Assembly: GCA_029844215.1 (NCBI GenBank)
Contig: CM056736.1
Coordinates: forward strand, 17,855,501-17,919,500
DNA length: 64,000 nucleotides
Direction: 5' to 3'
Source of the DNA: Przewalskia tangutica
Lineage: Eukaryota > Streptophyta > Magnoliopsida > Solanales > Solanaceae
The notes below the pieces were generated by a model that was not told where the DNA came from, did no database searches, and saw only the letters and a program-made list of their open reading frames with translations. Positions 47,289-59,030 of the stretch are shown piece after piece. Each line of letters opens with the position of its first letter. Position 1 is the first letter of the stretch. The position numbers and the translations under genes are program-made.

Positions 47289-48272
47289 TGTTGGAAAAGT
47301 TACCTAATGGGATTGAGTTTATCCCGTCCTTAATGACTTGAACACAATGGGGCCCCGCATGTTGGAAATACGTTTTCCATACACATGCACACGTCGTATA
47401 ATATCTAGCTAAATTTCACGTAGTGAAAAAGATGTTGGTACACATATTAAAGTGTTCGTAAGTTAGGTAAGGATGAACGTTTAATTGGCCAAATTAATGT
47501 GTCTCCCACGACAATATATTTAAAGAAGAAATGTGCAAAAACACGAAAAATGTGGAAGGGCCGCGACCCTTCAGCTAGGGGTCGCGGCTCCTAATTTATA
47601 GTAAGTCCAGATTTTTTTGCTGAATTAGGGTCGCGGCCCTTTCTGTCCAGTGAATCGAAATTGGATAGAATCTTCTGAATTTTTATCTCCTTGGAAAGGC
47701 AAAATCTTATCCAACTTGGCATGTTCAAGATGGCTTTTTGTGAGATCAAAGCAACCCATTTAAAGTATTCACACAAGCTTGTGGATAGTATTTTGCAATT
47801 ATAAATAGAGCTTGAATTTTCAGATTTACATACTCATTGCAATTACAAAATCTGAAACTTGTTGAGAGCTCTTATTCTATTCTAGCAATCTCTTGTTCTT
47901 GTTTCTTCTACAAGGGCTCTCAAGTGTTTGGCTTGTGCTTGAGAGAGTATTATCGTTTTATCTTGGGAGACTATTACCCATCTACCGTAAGCCATTATAT
48001 ACGGGGGTAATTTTGTCTTAAGGAGAGATTGTCAAACAATCGACTCGACGAACATTGCACTACGCTTTCATTTGTTTGTTGAATTGTTTCAGACAGGTGT
48101 CCAAACTAACTTGTGGAAATCAAAGTCATCAGGAACCAGATTTCAAGAGACGAAGACTAGAAGCCTGTTATTTCCATTATTTTGTAACTACTACAATCAT
48201 ACATGTTGTATGTAGTTTTGTATTTTCTTTCGATTATACTTGTAACAGTATTATACTATTCCCCGTACAACA
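47289..48272 (+). repeat. 3' LTR of element E
   Basis: 984 bases. TATAAATAG at 47800-47808. A hairpin at 47557-47592 pairs GGGCCGCGACCC with GGGTCGCGGCTC, and a third GGGTCGCGGCCC lies at 47628-47639. These GC blocks stand out in an AT-rich LTR. Confidence 0.9.
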
Positions 48273-48389
48273 TCATTCATTTTGATTTTATTCATTTCTT
48301 TGGAAACAAATGCAAGTGTTTTGACTACTTTTATTACTACTGATTATGACTTCTGAAATCAGACGAAGAAGTTTAAAACCATTTTAGTT

Positions 48390-49170
48390 CTAAAATAGTT
48401 GACACCTTGAGTTAATCTCTTGATACACGGTTATTGACCAAATAACAAGTGATTTCACGTTGGTAAATAAAGGAAAAAGTGTACAATGTGTAAAAGATGA
48501 AACGAGTCAGAAATCGCCGCGGAGCCGTGAAGGGCCACGACGCCTCCTCCCAATGATCGCGGCGTCCGTAACAGTAAAATCACTAGGAAGTTACTGGAGA
48601 TGCAGTGCCGCGACGCCTCGGCTCCAGTGAGTAGTGAGCTACTGGACGTGAAACACCACGGCGCCCTCCCTAAGGGCCGCGGCTCCTCGGTACCAGTGTG
48701 ACCATTGGGAACGAAAATTGACTGATTCTTGGGCTTACTTTGGAACATTAATTCTTCATTATTTGGCTCATGAATTCAGCCATTATTTGGCTGAATTGTA
48801 ACCTCAAATTAAAGTGTCATTACATGGCATTGAAGGCCATTACTTGGCTATTTGAGAAGACATCTTGATCACACTATAAATTGAGGTCATTGACTCAATT
48901 GAAGAACACACAATCTCAGATTTTCTAAGTTCTTCTTCTTTAAGCAATTTTTCATATACTAAAAAATGTTCTTCTTTTTAGTAAACACTTGAGTTATCCT
49001 TTGCTCAATTGTTTGTTGTTGTTTTATCTTGGGAGACAAGTTGCCAATAGCCGTTAAGAGATTCATACGGGACAATATTATTTTAAGGACAGGGTGCTAA
49101 CACCCGACTCAATAAATCTTTCTTTTTAGTGCATGTTTAGATTAGCTTTTGGATACCCAGAATCAATTAA
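48390..49170 (+). repeat. LTR-like fragment related to the E LTR
   Basis: It shares with E the downstream segment TTTTATCTTGGGAGAC, CCGT..A(A)G, ATACGGG and TTTTAAGGA (49020-49090 against 42808-42875). It has a TATA-like CACTATAAATTGAG near 48872 and GC-rich blocks (GCCGCGGAGCC, GATCGCGGCGTCC, GTGCCGCGACGCC, GGCCGCGGCTCC) at 48515-48695. No second copy, PBS or duplication was found. Probably a solo or partial copia LTR. Confidence 0.5.
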
Positions 49171-49984
49171 TAAATACTTTTGATTTTAAGAAATGATTTA
49201 AAATAAATAAATAAAGACACAACCTCCTAGCAAAATGCCGAAGTAAACTTTGAAATTTTGGAAAACGATGGCTACGATATTATAATAAAAGTAAATGTGG
49301 ACTGATTTTATAAAGTACAAAATTATCAAAATAAATGTTAGAAAATAAAAACGTGCTAGTTTCGAAAAATAAAAACATGCTATAATGAATCGTGGCCATC
49401 AAATAGGTGAATTTGGGTACGTGTCAACGCTATGATTCAGTTTCTGTCTCAGCCAGCCGAGTGGCAAAGGCAACTTTCAGAATTTAGCTGGAGGGTAATA
49501 TAGTCATTTCCCGATTTTGTGAATGTCTGGTTCTATTGTTTTATTATATACTAACACAACACCGTTCTGTTAGAACTTCAGTTTTCAACGGACATACCCA
49601 TAACAGGGCGCGTGAATGCCACGTTCTCTCATAATTTTTTTCTTTTTTAGTACGAAGAATGTTCAAATTAAACCTTATCCCCTAAACAAAAGACGTCATG
49701 TGTAAAAAGAATTTTTAAAATATGATTGTGTCTTTTCAACAGATTGCTTTAACGTTCACGAGTCCATAATTAGCATAGGAATGTATACTGTAGGCATATT
49801 CAAAATCTTTTTTATTCTTGTTTTACATCTTAGATGTTTAATATTCATATTGGGAAGCCATTTAAAAGGAATGTGCTCCCTAATAGATTTTTTTTTTAAG
49901 TATCACCTCAGAAAATTTTAACAAAAAAAGTTTATTAAAAAAAAAAAAGAATTTAGGGTTTTGTTGGGTCTAAAAATTTAAAAT
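49171..49984. other. AT-rich, nothing recognised
   Basis: No gene, RNA or clear repeat. Homopolymer A and T runs at 49890-49950. Confidence 0.4.
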
Positions 49985-51660
49985 TTTGTAAACTTACTTG
50001 CCACAACAATTCCGTCTGATATGATTATGTTACAATTGAAATCTGCAAAGACATAAAGAAACTTACATTTTACAAACTTAAGAATCTCTACTAAAAGATG
50101 TGCACGCGATTGTCTGCTCGGGTGCAAGTCTTGCTTCGGTATATTCCTCTATCAGAAAAGCTAGGAAATCTTGACAGAGGTTTGAGAGGATTTTAGTCTC
50201 TGAACTCTGAGTTCAGAAAGTAAGAATTAAGTTTATAATTCCAATAACCTAAATTATGAGGTTAAGTGTTGAATATATATGAAAACATTAAAATACAAAT
50301 CAGACTGGATTAGGCTTAAAGGCCTGGTCCAAATCCGAATTGCAGTGGACCGGGCTGATCGCCCATCTTGCACCAACGCCGCGACTCATCCTCTTGGCGT
50401 CATACACGCTTCTTTATTTTAAAGTTTCAGCACGTTTTGATTTTAATTAAATCCAAAATCTAATTTTGACTTAATTAAATAATTTCCATCAAATAAAAAT
50501 TATCCCATAATTTATTATTGATTAAAATATCTCGATTCTAAATCGAATATTTTATATTCTCTCAATATACCCTTATACTGAAAAGACAATCGACTTAGTG
50601 TGACCCTTTAGGCCTTCACACATCGACACTTAATCAAATTAAGGTTCACACGGAACTCCTAGACCGCGCCACATGACGAACTCAATATGTGAAGAACGTT
50701 TACAAGACTCTAGTAAACATAATATTTATGTGAGATGATAAATTTCTTTTATTCGCGACACACTCGATCAAGCTTAGGATCTGCCATGTGTCTATTCAAT
50801 TGACTTGATCACTTTATCTCATCTTTATTAGTCGACAACTAGATCATACCCTAGTATGTCTCTTGCATTGACCAATGACTTGGTCGACCTAATATTACTG
50901 AGAAGCTGAGTGTTCTCTCGAGTATCTAATCGAGGAATGAATCATATTCTTGACTCAACTACCACCTTAGTATGTATCACAATGTACCCAATTCAAGTCA
51001 TGTCTTATCCTATAAGGAATTTAAGCTTATGGCATGATCAAAGTACATTATTCTACAAATAAGGTGCGTATTGACCTCAAGTCAAAGGACTTTTATCTCC
51101 CACATGCTGCTGATAATACTCTAGACATGTATAACAAACAATTTATTAGCATGACATGCCAATACCCTCAAAGAGTATCCATGTGTCCATCACTAGCAAT
51201 CATTACTAGTAGTAAGTAAGACATACTACATTCTCTAAGAATGTGATGCAAATCACATGTCGACTTATAATATATCATTGATATCCCATTTTCAATGATC
51301 ATCAGTCGAGGCTACTTTAAAAATTACGTTATATCATTAATATCTCACCATATCAATGACAACGTAAGATCAAGAGATGCACATTAATGAATGATATAAA
51401 CAATCAAATAATAGTTCAGTAATTGTAAAAGTCATAAATATATTAGTCTCATTAATAATATAAATGTGTTTAAATACATTTATCCCTAAAATGATTGTCT
51501 CTAAGACATATAGATACTTTCATTCGTATCATTATTAAGGCACCATAAGGAGAAAAAGATATATAAATAACATGATCGCATAAGAATAGTAAATCAAAAG
51601 ACTATTACGAGACTGAATCTCCACAATTAACTCCTTTATATACTCACTACATTAATTTCC
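49985..51660 (-). repeat. Possible copia LTR on the minus strand
   Basis: Read on the minus strand there is a TATATAAAGG box near 51640, then AAAGGGTCACACTAAG at about 50597-50612, a string I recall from plant copia LTRs, and a C-rich block (GGGCGATCAGCCCGG) near 50350. A final segment carries TTTGCAGATTTCAATTG. Ends and duplications could not be defined. No gene. Confidence 0.35.
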
Positions 51661-52346
51661 TGTCTTTAATGTAAGTCACGTTTCATTAGAAAAAAAAAAG
51701 TTGAAAGTTAGCAACTGAATAGATACTAAAGAATTTTCTATAACAAATATTGTCAGAAATAAAAGGCTCACTTTTAGATTATTATTTTTGGACAATTTTA
51801 TACTAATTAGTAAATTACATGTCTGAAAAGCTCGATGAACTACACCAATTAAAATGAAATGATGTCATTAGCTTGTAAAACCTTTTAATAAAATAAAAAA
51901 TATCATGGGGAGAAGGCAAAGTAGGCCTTAATGTTAGATAAATAGTAGTTATAATTTTATGGATTAGAAAAATTAATTTGCGATTTGCCGATCTCTTCTT
52001 ACACAATCATCAGTGCTTGTAATAAAAGACATCTTCAGTCCGCACGAACAGTTTAACTGGTTTTTAAAGGAAATAACTGAAAAAATAAAAGACATCTTCT
52101 TTGAATAATAATTCCTTTAGCAGTAATTGTATGGACTCAATATGAGAATTGTTTGAATTTAATATATAAGAATTAGAAAAAGATGAATTAAATAATTACA
52201 GAAAATATACCAATGATTAATAAATTTCACCTTTTAAGAAGATTTAATTACAATTTTTTTTTTTGTTAATAACTTGATAGTGTAATTTTTTTCTTATACT
52301 AGCGATACATATAAGTTAAAATTAGGAGTGAAAGATTAGATCTACT
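51661..52346. other. AT-rich, nothing recognised
   Basis: No coding region, RNA gene or repeat could be supported in this interval. Confidence 0.4.
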
Positions 52347-52355
52347 ATTATTTTT

Positions 52356-53327
52356 TGGAAAAGGATCATATTTGCACTCAACGTTTAGGAAAAGGTTTGT
52401 ATTTGTCCTCCGTTAATATTTGAGGTCAAATATGTCATCCGTTAGTCCAAACCTTTTAAAGTTATCCATTTTTAACGGATTTGCCACGTGTTAGATACGT
52501 GGACGACAAATTGAAATTTCCGGCCAAACCACGGTAGCTCCGTCCAACTCCGACATCCATAGGGGACGGGACATAGTCCAATAGCTTCGTCTCGTCAAGC
52601 CCGTTAATTCCATACCAACCACCGCCGTCGATTCTTCCTAAATCGCCGGCAATTTTAGATCGAAAAATACCCTGTTTTCCGATTCGGGATTTCGCATTTT
52701 CCGGCAATTGTGAGGTCCGCCGGTGGCACCAACAGACTCCCCATCTCCTCCCCGTCATTTTGACACCCCACGTTGCTCGATTCTCACTAAATCGCAATAA
52801 CACTCAAATCGAAATCCTTAAAACCCTAAACGTCGCCGCTCGTTTTCCGGCGACCTGAGATACATTCGAGGTTCGTGGTTGGTACCAGTAGACTCTCTGT
52901 CTCAAGGCCGACGTCCTACACCCAACCACGACCTTCCATTCTTACCCAATTCGCCGGTCGACCAAATAAAAAAATACGACGGGTTTTTGGCCTTTTCCGA
53001 TCAGCTCCGGTAGCGTCGAGGACTGTGGGTGGTATCACTGAGATCGTCTCGTCATTATCTACAATATACACTAATTCCCGAAGTTTAACTCTCAATCTTG
53101 AGATTTTCACCATTTTTTCATTGTGGATGGACAGCGCCACCGACGTCGCCCAAAGAACTCCAAAGAACACTCAGCTGACTTTCCACGTATCTGCCACGTG
53201 GCTGATCCATTAAAAATTTGTAAATTTAAAAGATTTGGACTAACGGAGGACATATTTAATCCTAAATATTAACGGATGACAAATATAAATTTTTTTCTAA
53301 ACGTTGAGGGCAAATATGACCCTTCCC
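52356..53327. mobile_element. Mutator-like non-autonomous element (MITE/possible Pack-MULE)
   Basis: Long terminal inverted repeats of about 105 bases (52357-52462 and 53221-53327) share CATATTTG(C)CCTCAACGTTTAG, CATCCGTTAATATTT and GTTAGTCCAAA. The 9-bp sequence ATTATTTTT flanks both ends (52347-52355 and 53328-53336), as expected for Mutator-type transposition. The interior is richer in CG than its surroundings and consists of about three diverged ~150-bp units around GGT(G/T)G(G)(C/T)ACCA..AGACTC. No transposase is present. Confidence 0.82.
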
Positions 53328-53684
53328 ATTATTTTTCTATAAAAGTATTGAACTTTTCCATTCAAGCTAGTTAGGTGGTGATAATATGTAGCAAATCAAA
53401 TACAGTAATTATATAGCAACTTTTAAGTTTAGCCTATTTTAAGTGTTTCATCTATTCTTAAATGAACTAAAGAGTTTGTATTTTGGTGATAAATGCATCT
53501 AAAGTATAACATTTTCATCTAAAACCTTTCAATAGAGTCAAGTAATCTTGAGAGTAATTTCTTTCCTTGTAGCGTATAAAGTTATAAAGTAGACTAAAAT
53601 ATATATTTATGTGATATTAATTTACTTTTAAACTTAACTATTCTTACTTTTTATTTGTATTTATTTATGTTTACTTTTTAACTT

Positions 53685-53818
53685 GTGCTTTGTCTTGAGA
53701 CGAAGTCTCTCGGAAACAGCCGCTCTACCTATCAAGATAGAGATAAAATCTGTGTACACTTTACCTTCTTCAGACCTCACGTTGTGAGATTTCAATGAAT
53801 ATGTTGTTGTTCTTTCTT
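53685..53818 (+). mobile_element. RTE LINE or SINE 3' tail
   Basis: It carries TTGTCTTGAGACGA, GAAACAGCCGCTCTACC, a TCTGTGTACACTTTACC segment and ATATGTTGTTGTTC at the end, the same 3' end as the LINE copies at 61.9-62.1 and 63.1-63.2 kb. Solanaceous SINEs share this end, so a SINE is possible. Only about 130 bases remain. Confidence 0.7.
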
Positions 53819-54504
53819 TCTTCTTCAAAACTCTAATCTTTTGCTAACAACAGTAAATCAGTTGGAACCTATAAATTTAAAATAAATAGAAAATAATAAA
53901 TTCATTTGCAAATTACAACTAAAAATTATGAATAATGATAGACTCAGTTGAGAAAAATATAACATTAAACGCACACAAAATTTATTTTAATATTCAATCT
54001 TTTCAATTAGATATATTATTATTGCTTAATTATGTTCTAATTTGCAATAGGTTTACTGTTACTGATTTTCTTTTATTTTACTATTGCTTTAGCAATATAA
54101 ATTTTCAACTAGATTTAATGTTATCAATAAAAGGTATAAAAACCATCAATAAATATAAATAAGGCAAGAAAAAGGAATTAATTTTTTTTTTGTCTACGCT
54201 TTAATATTTCACTTTTGGTTTCTCTCTTTTGTTAATATTTTGTTATTGATGATATTATAAATTTATTTTTAATTGGTTTAATGTCGTGGTTTCCAATTTT
54301 ATTCTTTACAGAAATTATTATTAAATACTACATATTTATTTTTTGGATCTATTTTCTAGATTCACCATTTTATAACAAAATTTGTTTTTTTGAAGGAGGT
54401 GAACTCCACGCAACTGTATCTCACGTCAGTACAGTTACCGAAATGCAAGTACAAAATATGCATTCAAATTGTCGTTCCCATTTTTGTAATTAATAGCAAA
54501 AACT
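53819..54504. other. AT-rich region upstream of the ARF promoter
   Basis: No gene or mobile element recognised. A T run lies at 54181-54190. Regulatory sites for the ARF gene may be here, but none can be named with confidence. Confidence 0.4.
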
Positions 54505-54662
54505 AAGGCAAATATATAGTACCCCTCCCACCCCTGAACGGCACTTCGACCATTCTCCTACCTATACATATATCCACCAAAACTATTCTCTCTGTATAGT
54601 GTATATCAACATCAATATATTCTTCTCTCTCTCTCTCTCTCTCTCTCTGCAACCGTTCACCA
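54505..54662 (+). promoter_or_regulatory. Likely core promoter and 5' UTR of the ARF17-like gene
   Basis: TATA-like AAATATATAGTA is at about 54508-54519, and a weaker TATACATATAT is near 54564. A (CT)n run at 54624-54648 sits 14 bases before the start codon, a common feature of plant 5' UTRs. The transcription start is unknown. Confidence 0.5.
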
Positions 54663-55685
54663 ATGCAACAGCAGCCTTCAACCGCCGCCGTTACCGATGT
54701 GGACCCTAAAATCTGGAGAGCTATCGCCGGTAACTCTGTCCAAATCCCCGCTGTCGGTTCCAGGGTTTACTACTTCCCTCAAGGACACGCCGAACATACA
54801 AACTCTGGTTCTCCTATTTTACTATCCGCTGTTATCCCTCCGTTTATTCTCTGCCGTGTGTTATCTGTTCGGTTTCTCGCCGACTCCGTTACTGACGAAG
54901 CATTCGCTAAGATTTTTCTGCTACCGATTAACCAGAGTGACGGTAACGATAACGACGTTGCTGTTAATGATGATGAGGTGGAGGACGACGTCGTTTCGTT
55001 TGTGAAGATTTTAACACCTTCAGATGCGAACAATGGGGGAGGTTTCTCTGTACCGCGGTTCTGTGCTGATTCGATATTCCCTAGGTTGAACTTTGTGGCT
55101 GAACCGCCGGTTCAGAATTTAGCTATTCGCGATATTCACCGCTTTGTGTGGGAGTTTCGGCACATTTATCGAGGCACACCTCGCCGGCATTTGCTCACTA
55201 CCGGCTGGAGCAAGTTCGTTAACAGTAAAAAGCTTGTCGCCGGTGATTCTGCCGTGTTCGTACGTAAAATCAGGACTGGAGAACTCTATGTTGGCGTCCG
55301 ACGAGCCACAAGAGGAAATGATGTTTGCCAGAGGTGGACTTCCACTCTTTTGAAACGTGAACAAACCAGTATTGATGGTGGTAACGGGGAAGTGGGCTGG
55401 AGAACTGGGCAGGGACGGGTGGCGACAGAGGCGGTTGCGGAGATGGCGGCACGGGGAATGGCATTTGAAGTATCGTGTTATCCGCGGGCAGGCTGGGCAG
55501 ATTTTGTGGTGAGGGCAGAAGCAGTTGAGGCCTCATCGAATAAGTTTTGGACGGTCGGTACGAGGGTTAAAATGGCTGTGGAAACGGAGGATTCATCTAG
55601 AACGGCTTGCTTTCAAGGGACTGTTTCATCTGTCTTTTTGCCTGAAAGTGGCCCTTGGCATGGATCTCCATGGCGAATGCTTCAG
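54663..55685 (+). CDS. ARF17: ARF17-like auxin response factor, first coding exon
   Basis: Nuclear transcription factor of the clade C (ARF10/16/17) repressor group that binds auxin response elements. The exon encodes 341 residues in phase 0. Residues 14-43 hold the clade start (VDPKIWRAIAGNSVQIP, VYYFPQGHAEH). The B3 domain spans about 113-215 with SDANNGGGFSVPRFCADS, the DNA-contact segment RGTPRRHLLTTGWSKF and KKLVAGDS. The Auxin_resp domain starts near 253 (EAVAEMAARGMAFEV) and is cut by the intron after SPWRMLQ, the position I recall in Arabidopsis ARF17. VYYFPQGH and SKFVNSKKL fit ARF17 better than ARF10/16. The donor is CAG/GTAAGT; reading on gives nine residues and a stop. No frameshift or missing key residue. 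The rest of Auxin_resp, the middle region and the miR160 site, expected in the next exon, are not in view. Confidence 0.9.
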
Positions 55686-56650
55686 GTAAGTTATGATTCT
55701 GCAGCTATCTGTTGATGTATTCCTATTTCTATGTCTATAAATTAGAGTTAAATCAATTGTAGACTAGTAAAGATTACTGTGATTTGAGCATGGAACTGAT
55801 TGTACTGCATTGGTATCTGACTTCAGGGGACATTGTGATCATTGCCAGACATAGTTGTTGCGAATATATTGATTTGTTAATCAATTAGCTGTCTGCAGTT
55901 GATACTAATATATCTATGCTCCTACTAATGCTTTTGATTCTTGGGACCTTTCTCAAATATCTACATCTGATAAGCCTAACTACTTTTACGTTAAGTGCAT
56001 TGTATATGTTGCTTCATATAGTTCAGGAAGTAGGAAAAATTGTCGGTGGCATGTTACAGGATAGTGAGTTTATTAAACACTAAACTTTCTGATTCATTAT
56101 ATGGTGGTGGTAACTTTAGAAATGCATTGGAGGACCTATGGGTGCGGGTTGCGACAGAGATAGTGTGGGACAGAGGAATGCTCTCAAACAGCTTGAATTG
56201 TAGACTAGTTATAGTAGTTGTCATTTTTTTTTATAAAGGTAACAACTTATATAGTTGTCATTTGAGTATGGATATCTTCATTCTGCCCTTTAAGATGTAA
56301 ATGTCAATGATAGTATATTGTTTTTCTCCAACTAAAGCTACTGTCTGTTTCTGACATCAAGGGACGTCATCATTTTCACAAGTAGTTCTCTCCAATATGT
56401 TGCGATGGTTAATAATTCCATTTCTGCTGATTGCAGTTCATAGTAATATATAAATGTGGCCGTAATAATGCTTTGACTTATCGATACCATTCTCATTAAT
56501 CTGCAAATGCGAATATCTTCTTTTATGTTAAGTGCATTGTTTATTTTACCTTTGTTAATTCAGGAAGTAGAAGATTTTGTCTGTGGCATGTTAACACGTA
56601 GTGCGCTACAATTATTAAACCTTCCATTTCAGTTGTGTATCCATTTGGAG
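55686..56650 (+). other. Start of the ARF intron with a diverged ~537-bp tandem duplication
   Basis: GTAAGT opens the intron. 55800-56110 and 56340-56650 are imperfect copies: TTAAGTGCATTGT lies at 55991 and 56528, and TTCAGGAAGTAG at 56022 and 56559, both 537 bases apart. TGGCATGTTA follows in each. Neither copy reads like an ARF second exon. Frames of 86-97 codons here look accidental. Confidence 0.65.
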
Positions 56651-58068
56651 AATCCATCCCTTAAGTTACCAATTCAAAAAAAAAGAATCCATCCCTTAAG
56701 TTTGGGTCTTAACTCAATCCCTATTGTATTATGCTGCATTCTAGTAGTCCTCCAAGTACGTAAAACTGGTGCTCTTTTGCTCCTGTCAGCAGTTTCATGA
56801 TTTCATCTAAAACTCAAAACTACTTAAGAAGCTCACCCGAATAATAACCCACATGGTTCCATAATCCAATTAGCTTTGATCCCGAATAAGTGTCAAACAA
56901 CCTAAGTGCAACATGATCTATTCCATCTCCGCATTTAACTGAAATTTTTCACGAGAAATCATTCAAAACTCCTCTTCCTTTCAAGTATTTATCTTGCTAA
57001 CCTCATTTCTCAGCCCAAGGTTACCAAATGAGTTCAGAAACATCAAGTAAATACATTCATCAACCTTCAACAATATCACAAGAATCAAGAAAATAAAACA
57101 ACAGTAAACTAAAAGAATGCAAAGTCTGTGCTCATTTACTTAAAAAACAATTAAATAAAAAATATTCTTAGAAAATCCATAATATAAACAAGGAAACAAC
57201 AGAGAAAATATTGCAAAGCATAGAACAAATCGTATGAGAATAAAGGATGAGGACTTTTTTCCCAGAAATGCCATGCACCATTGATTTGAAATTTTGAATT
57301 ATTTTGACCCTTTAATTTGGAAACAAAGCTTATCGGTTTTGGGAACGGACGTGTTACTTTTCAAGTGAGAACCGTGGTCAGGAACAAAAGTGCATTGGTG
57401 TTGACTCGATACGAACTTTTTAAAGGAAGATATTCTTTTCCTCATGTACTTATGCAATTAATTTTGTTGAGGATGACGCAATAAATCACCCCGAGTATGT
57501 CCGAATAGTCACCAAGAAACAAAAAAGAAGGATATTTGCAATAAAGGTCCTATTCTTGTAAATATAGTATGAAATCTAACATACTATCTTCATAGATTAC
57601 ACCAAAAAGCTAAAAGCGTTAAACATTTGTATTTAAGTTGTTGTACACTAACTTTCTTCCCTTCAAAGCATCTAACATATCTTTCCTTCCATATATTCTA
57701 GCATATACAGTATGCATGAATGGTGCATCAAATCTTCTTTAATGGTTGAAAACCCTAAAGAGTCATTTGGATCGCGAACAAGTTATACTGAGATTATAAT
57801 GTGAAGAACATTGGGATTATATATTAACAAAATCATTTAATAAATATACTTTTTTCCGTAGATGTTTGAGTTTTAAATTAAAAATGGGATATACTAGGTA
57901 TTTACATTAGATAAATTTTTAATTTTCAATTTTAATCGTGGCCTTCTTAAATGACTTTGAGATAACCTTCTCAAAAATGACATTGGGAGAACTTTCGAGA
58001 AGGGCATTTTTGTCATTTGATTATTTTGTCTTCGGATTAGCTAATTTCGGGATTGTTATCTCATATTG
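56651..58068. other. AT-rich, nothing recognised
   Basis: Possible intron or intergenic sequence. No exon with the expected WDEP-type ARF continuation was seen, and no transposon domain. A near-repeat of AAGAATCCATCCCTTAAG flanks an A run at 56651-56700. Confidence 0.4.
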
Positions 58069-58170
58069 AATACAACAATAACAACAAACCCAGTGTAATC
58101 TTGTAAGTGAGGTCTGGGAAGGGCAATGTGTAACCCTATCTTGTGAATGTAGAGATGTTGTTTTGGATAA
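58069..58170 (-). mobile_element. RTE LINE or SINE 3' tail, minus strand
   Basis: On the plus strand it reads ACAACAATAACAACAAACCC, AGTGTAATC, AGGTCTGGGAAGGG and ATCTTGTGAATGTAGAGATG, which is the reverse complement of the tails at 53.7 and 62.0 kb. About 100 bases remain. Confidence 0.7.
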
Positions 58171-58610
58171 CTAATATGCACGCTTAATCAAAACCGACGG
58201 ATCCTTTCTATCAGGTTCAGATTACTGCGCCCAATAATCAACATACATATCACTTGAATGTGGTATAAATAGAATATGAAAATTGCAATATAAATAATCG
58301 TTGTTACTTATACCAGGACAAAAACTTCAACCAAACATAGGATAAAATAATCTCACGTTTTATCCTGACATTATTATCGTTATCCTTCAATCAAATGACC
58401 GCTAAAGGTCCTTGGGTTAGAATATAAATGTCAATAGGAAATATTCATTTATAACCGGGGTTGATCAATAATTTTAACCGGTCAGGTCTTTATCCGTTGT
58501 TGAACATTAAGAGCCATACTTAGCCCTATGATCTTTGCTACCATTCTTGAACCGTAGTCTTGTTAACATTATCTATCCCGATATAGAATAAACAGTCATC
58601 ACAAATATAA
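58171..58610. other. AT-rich, nothing recognised
   Basis: No gene or repeat could be supported in these ~440 bases. Confidence 0.4.
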
Positions 58611-59030
58611 TACCAAACACGAGTTGGAGTCGAATCTTACATGAAGCAATACTAGGGTGAACCTTATCGTGAGTGGATTCATCTTATGCTAAGCCAAGAC
58701 ACTTGTAAAAGGATATTGCAAATACTACCTAAGGAAAACATAAACTATCTAGGAAAGTTAATGACTGTCACACGATTTGAGAAAGCAAGTGATTTAGAAT
58801 TTAGGATTGCAAGCTCACCTTACCAAACACGAGTTGGAGTCGAACCTTACATGAAGCAATACTAGGGTGAACCTTATCGTGAGTGGATTCATCTTATGCT
58901 AAGCCAAGACACTTGTAAAAGGATATTGCAAATACTACCTAAGGAAAACATAAACTATCTAGGAAAGTTAATGACTGTCACACGATTTGAGAAAGCAAGT
59001 GATTTAGAATTTAGGATTGCAAGCTCACCT
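58611..59030. repeat. Almost perfect 210-bp tandem duplication
   Basis: 58611-58820 and 58821-59030 are identical by eye except for one base (GTCGAATCTTAC against GTCGAACCTTAC). Both start TACCAAACACGAG and end GCAAGCTCACCT. Non-coding; the low divergence marks a recent event or an assembly effect. Confidence 0.95.

Larger units (their letters stand above)
42149..48272 (+). mobile_element. Ty1/copia retrotransposon E with decayed interior
   Basis: LTRs at 42149-43123 and 47289-48272 start TGTTGGAAAA and end TACAACA. The 5-bp duplication is TCATT (42144-42148 and 48273-48277). AAGAGGGGAT precedes the 3' LTR. The interior (about 4.2 kb) keeps copia reverse transcriptase and RNase H pieces in several frames. 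No standard PBS was recognised after the 5' LTR. Most of gag, the protease and the integrase were not recognised. Confidence 0.9.

Noticed and set aside
52462..53213. Frames of 84-113 codons inside the Mutator-like element as host genes
   Set aside because: They are on both strands, have no known domain and follow the internal repeats.
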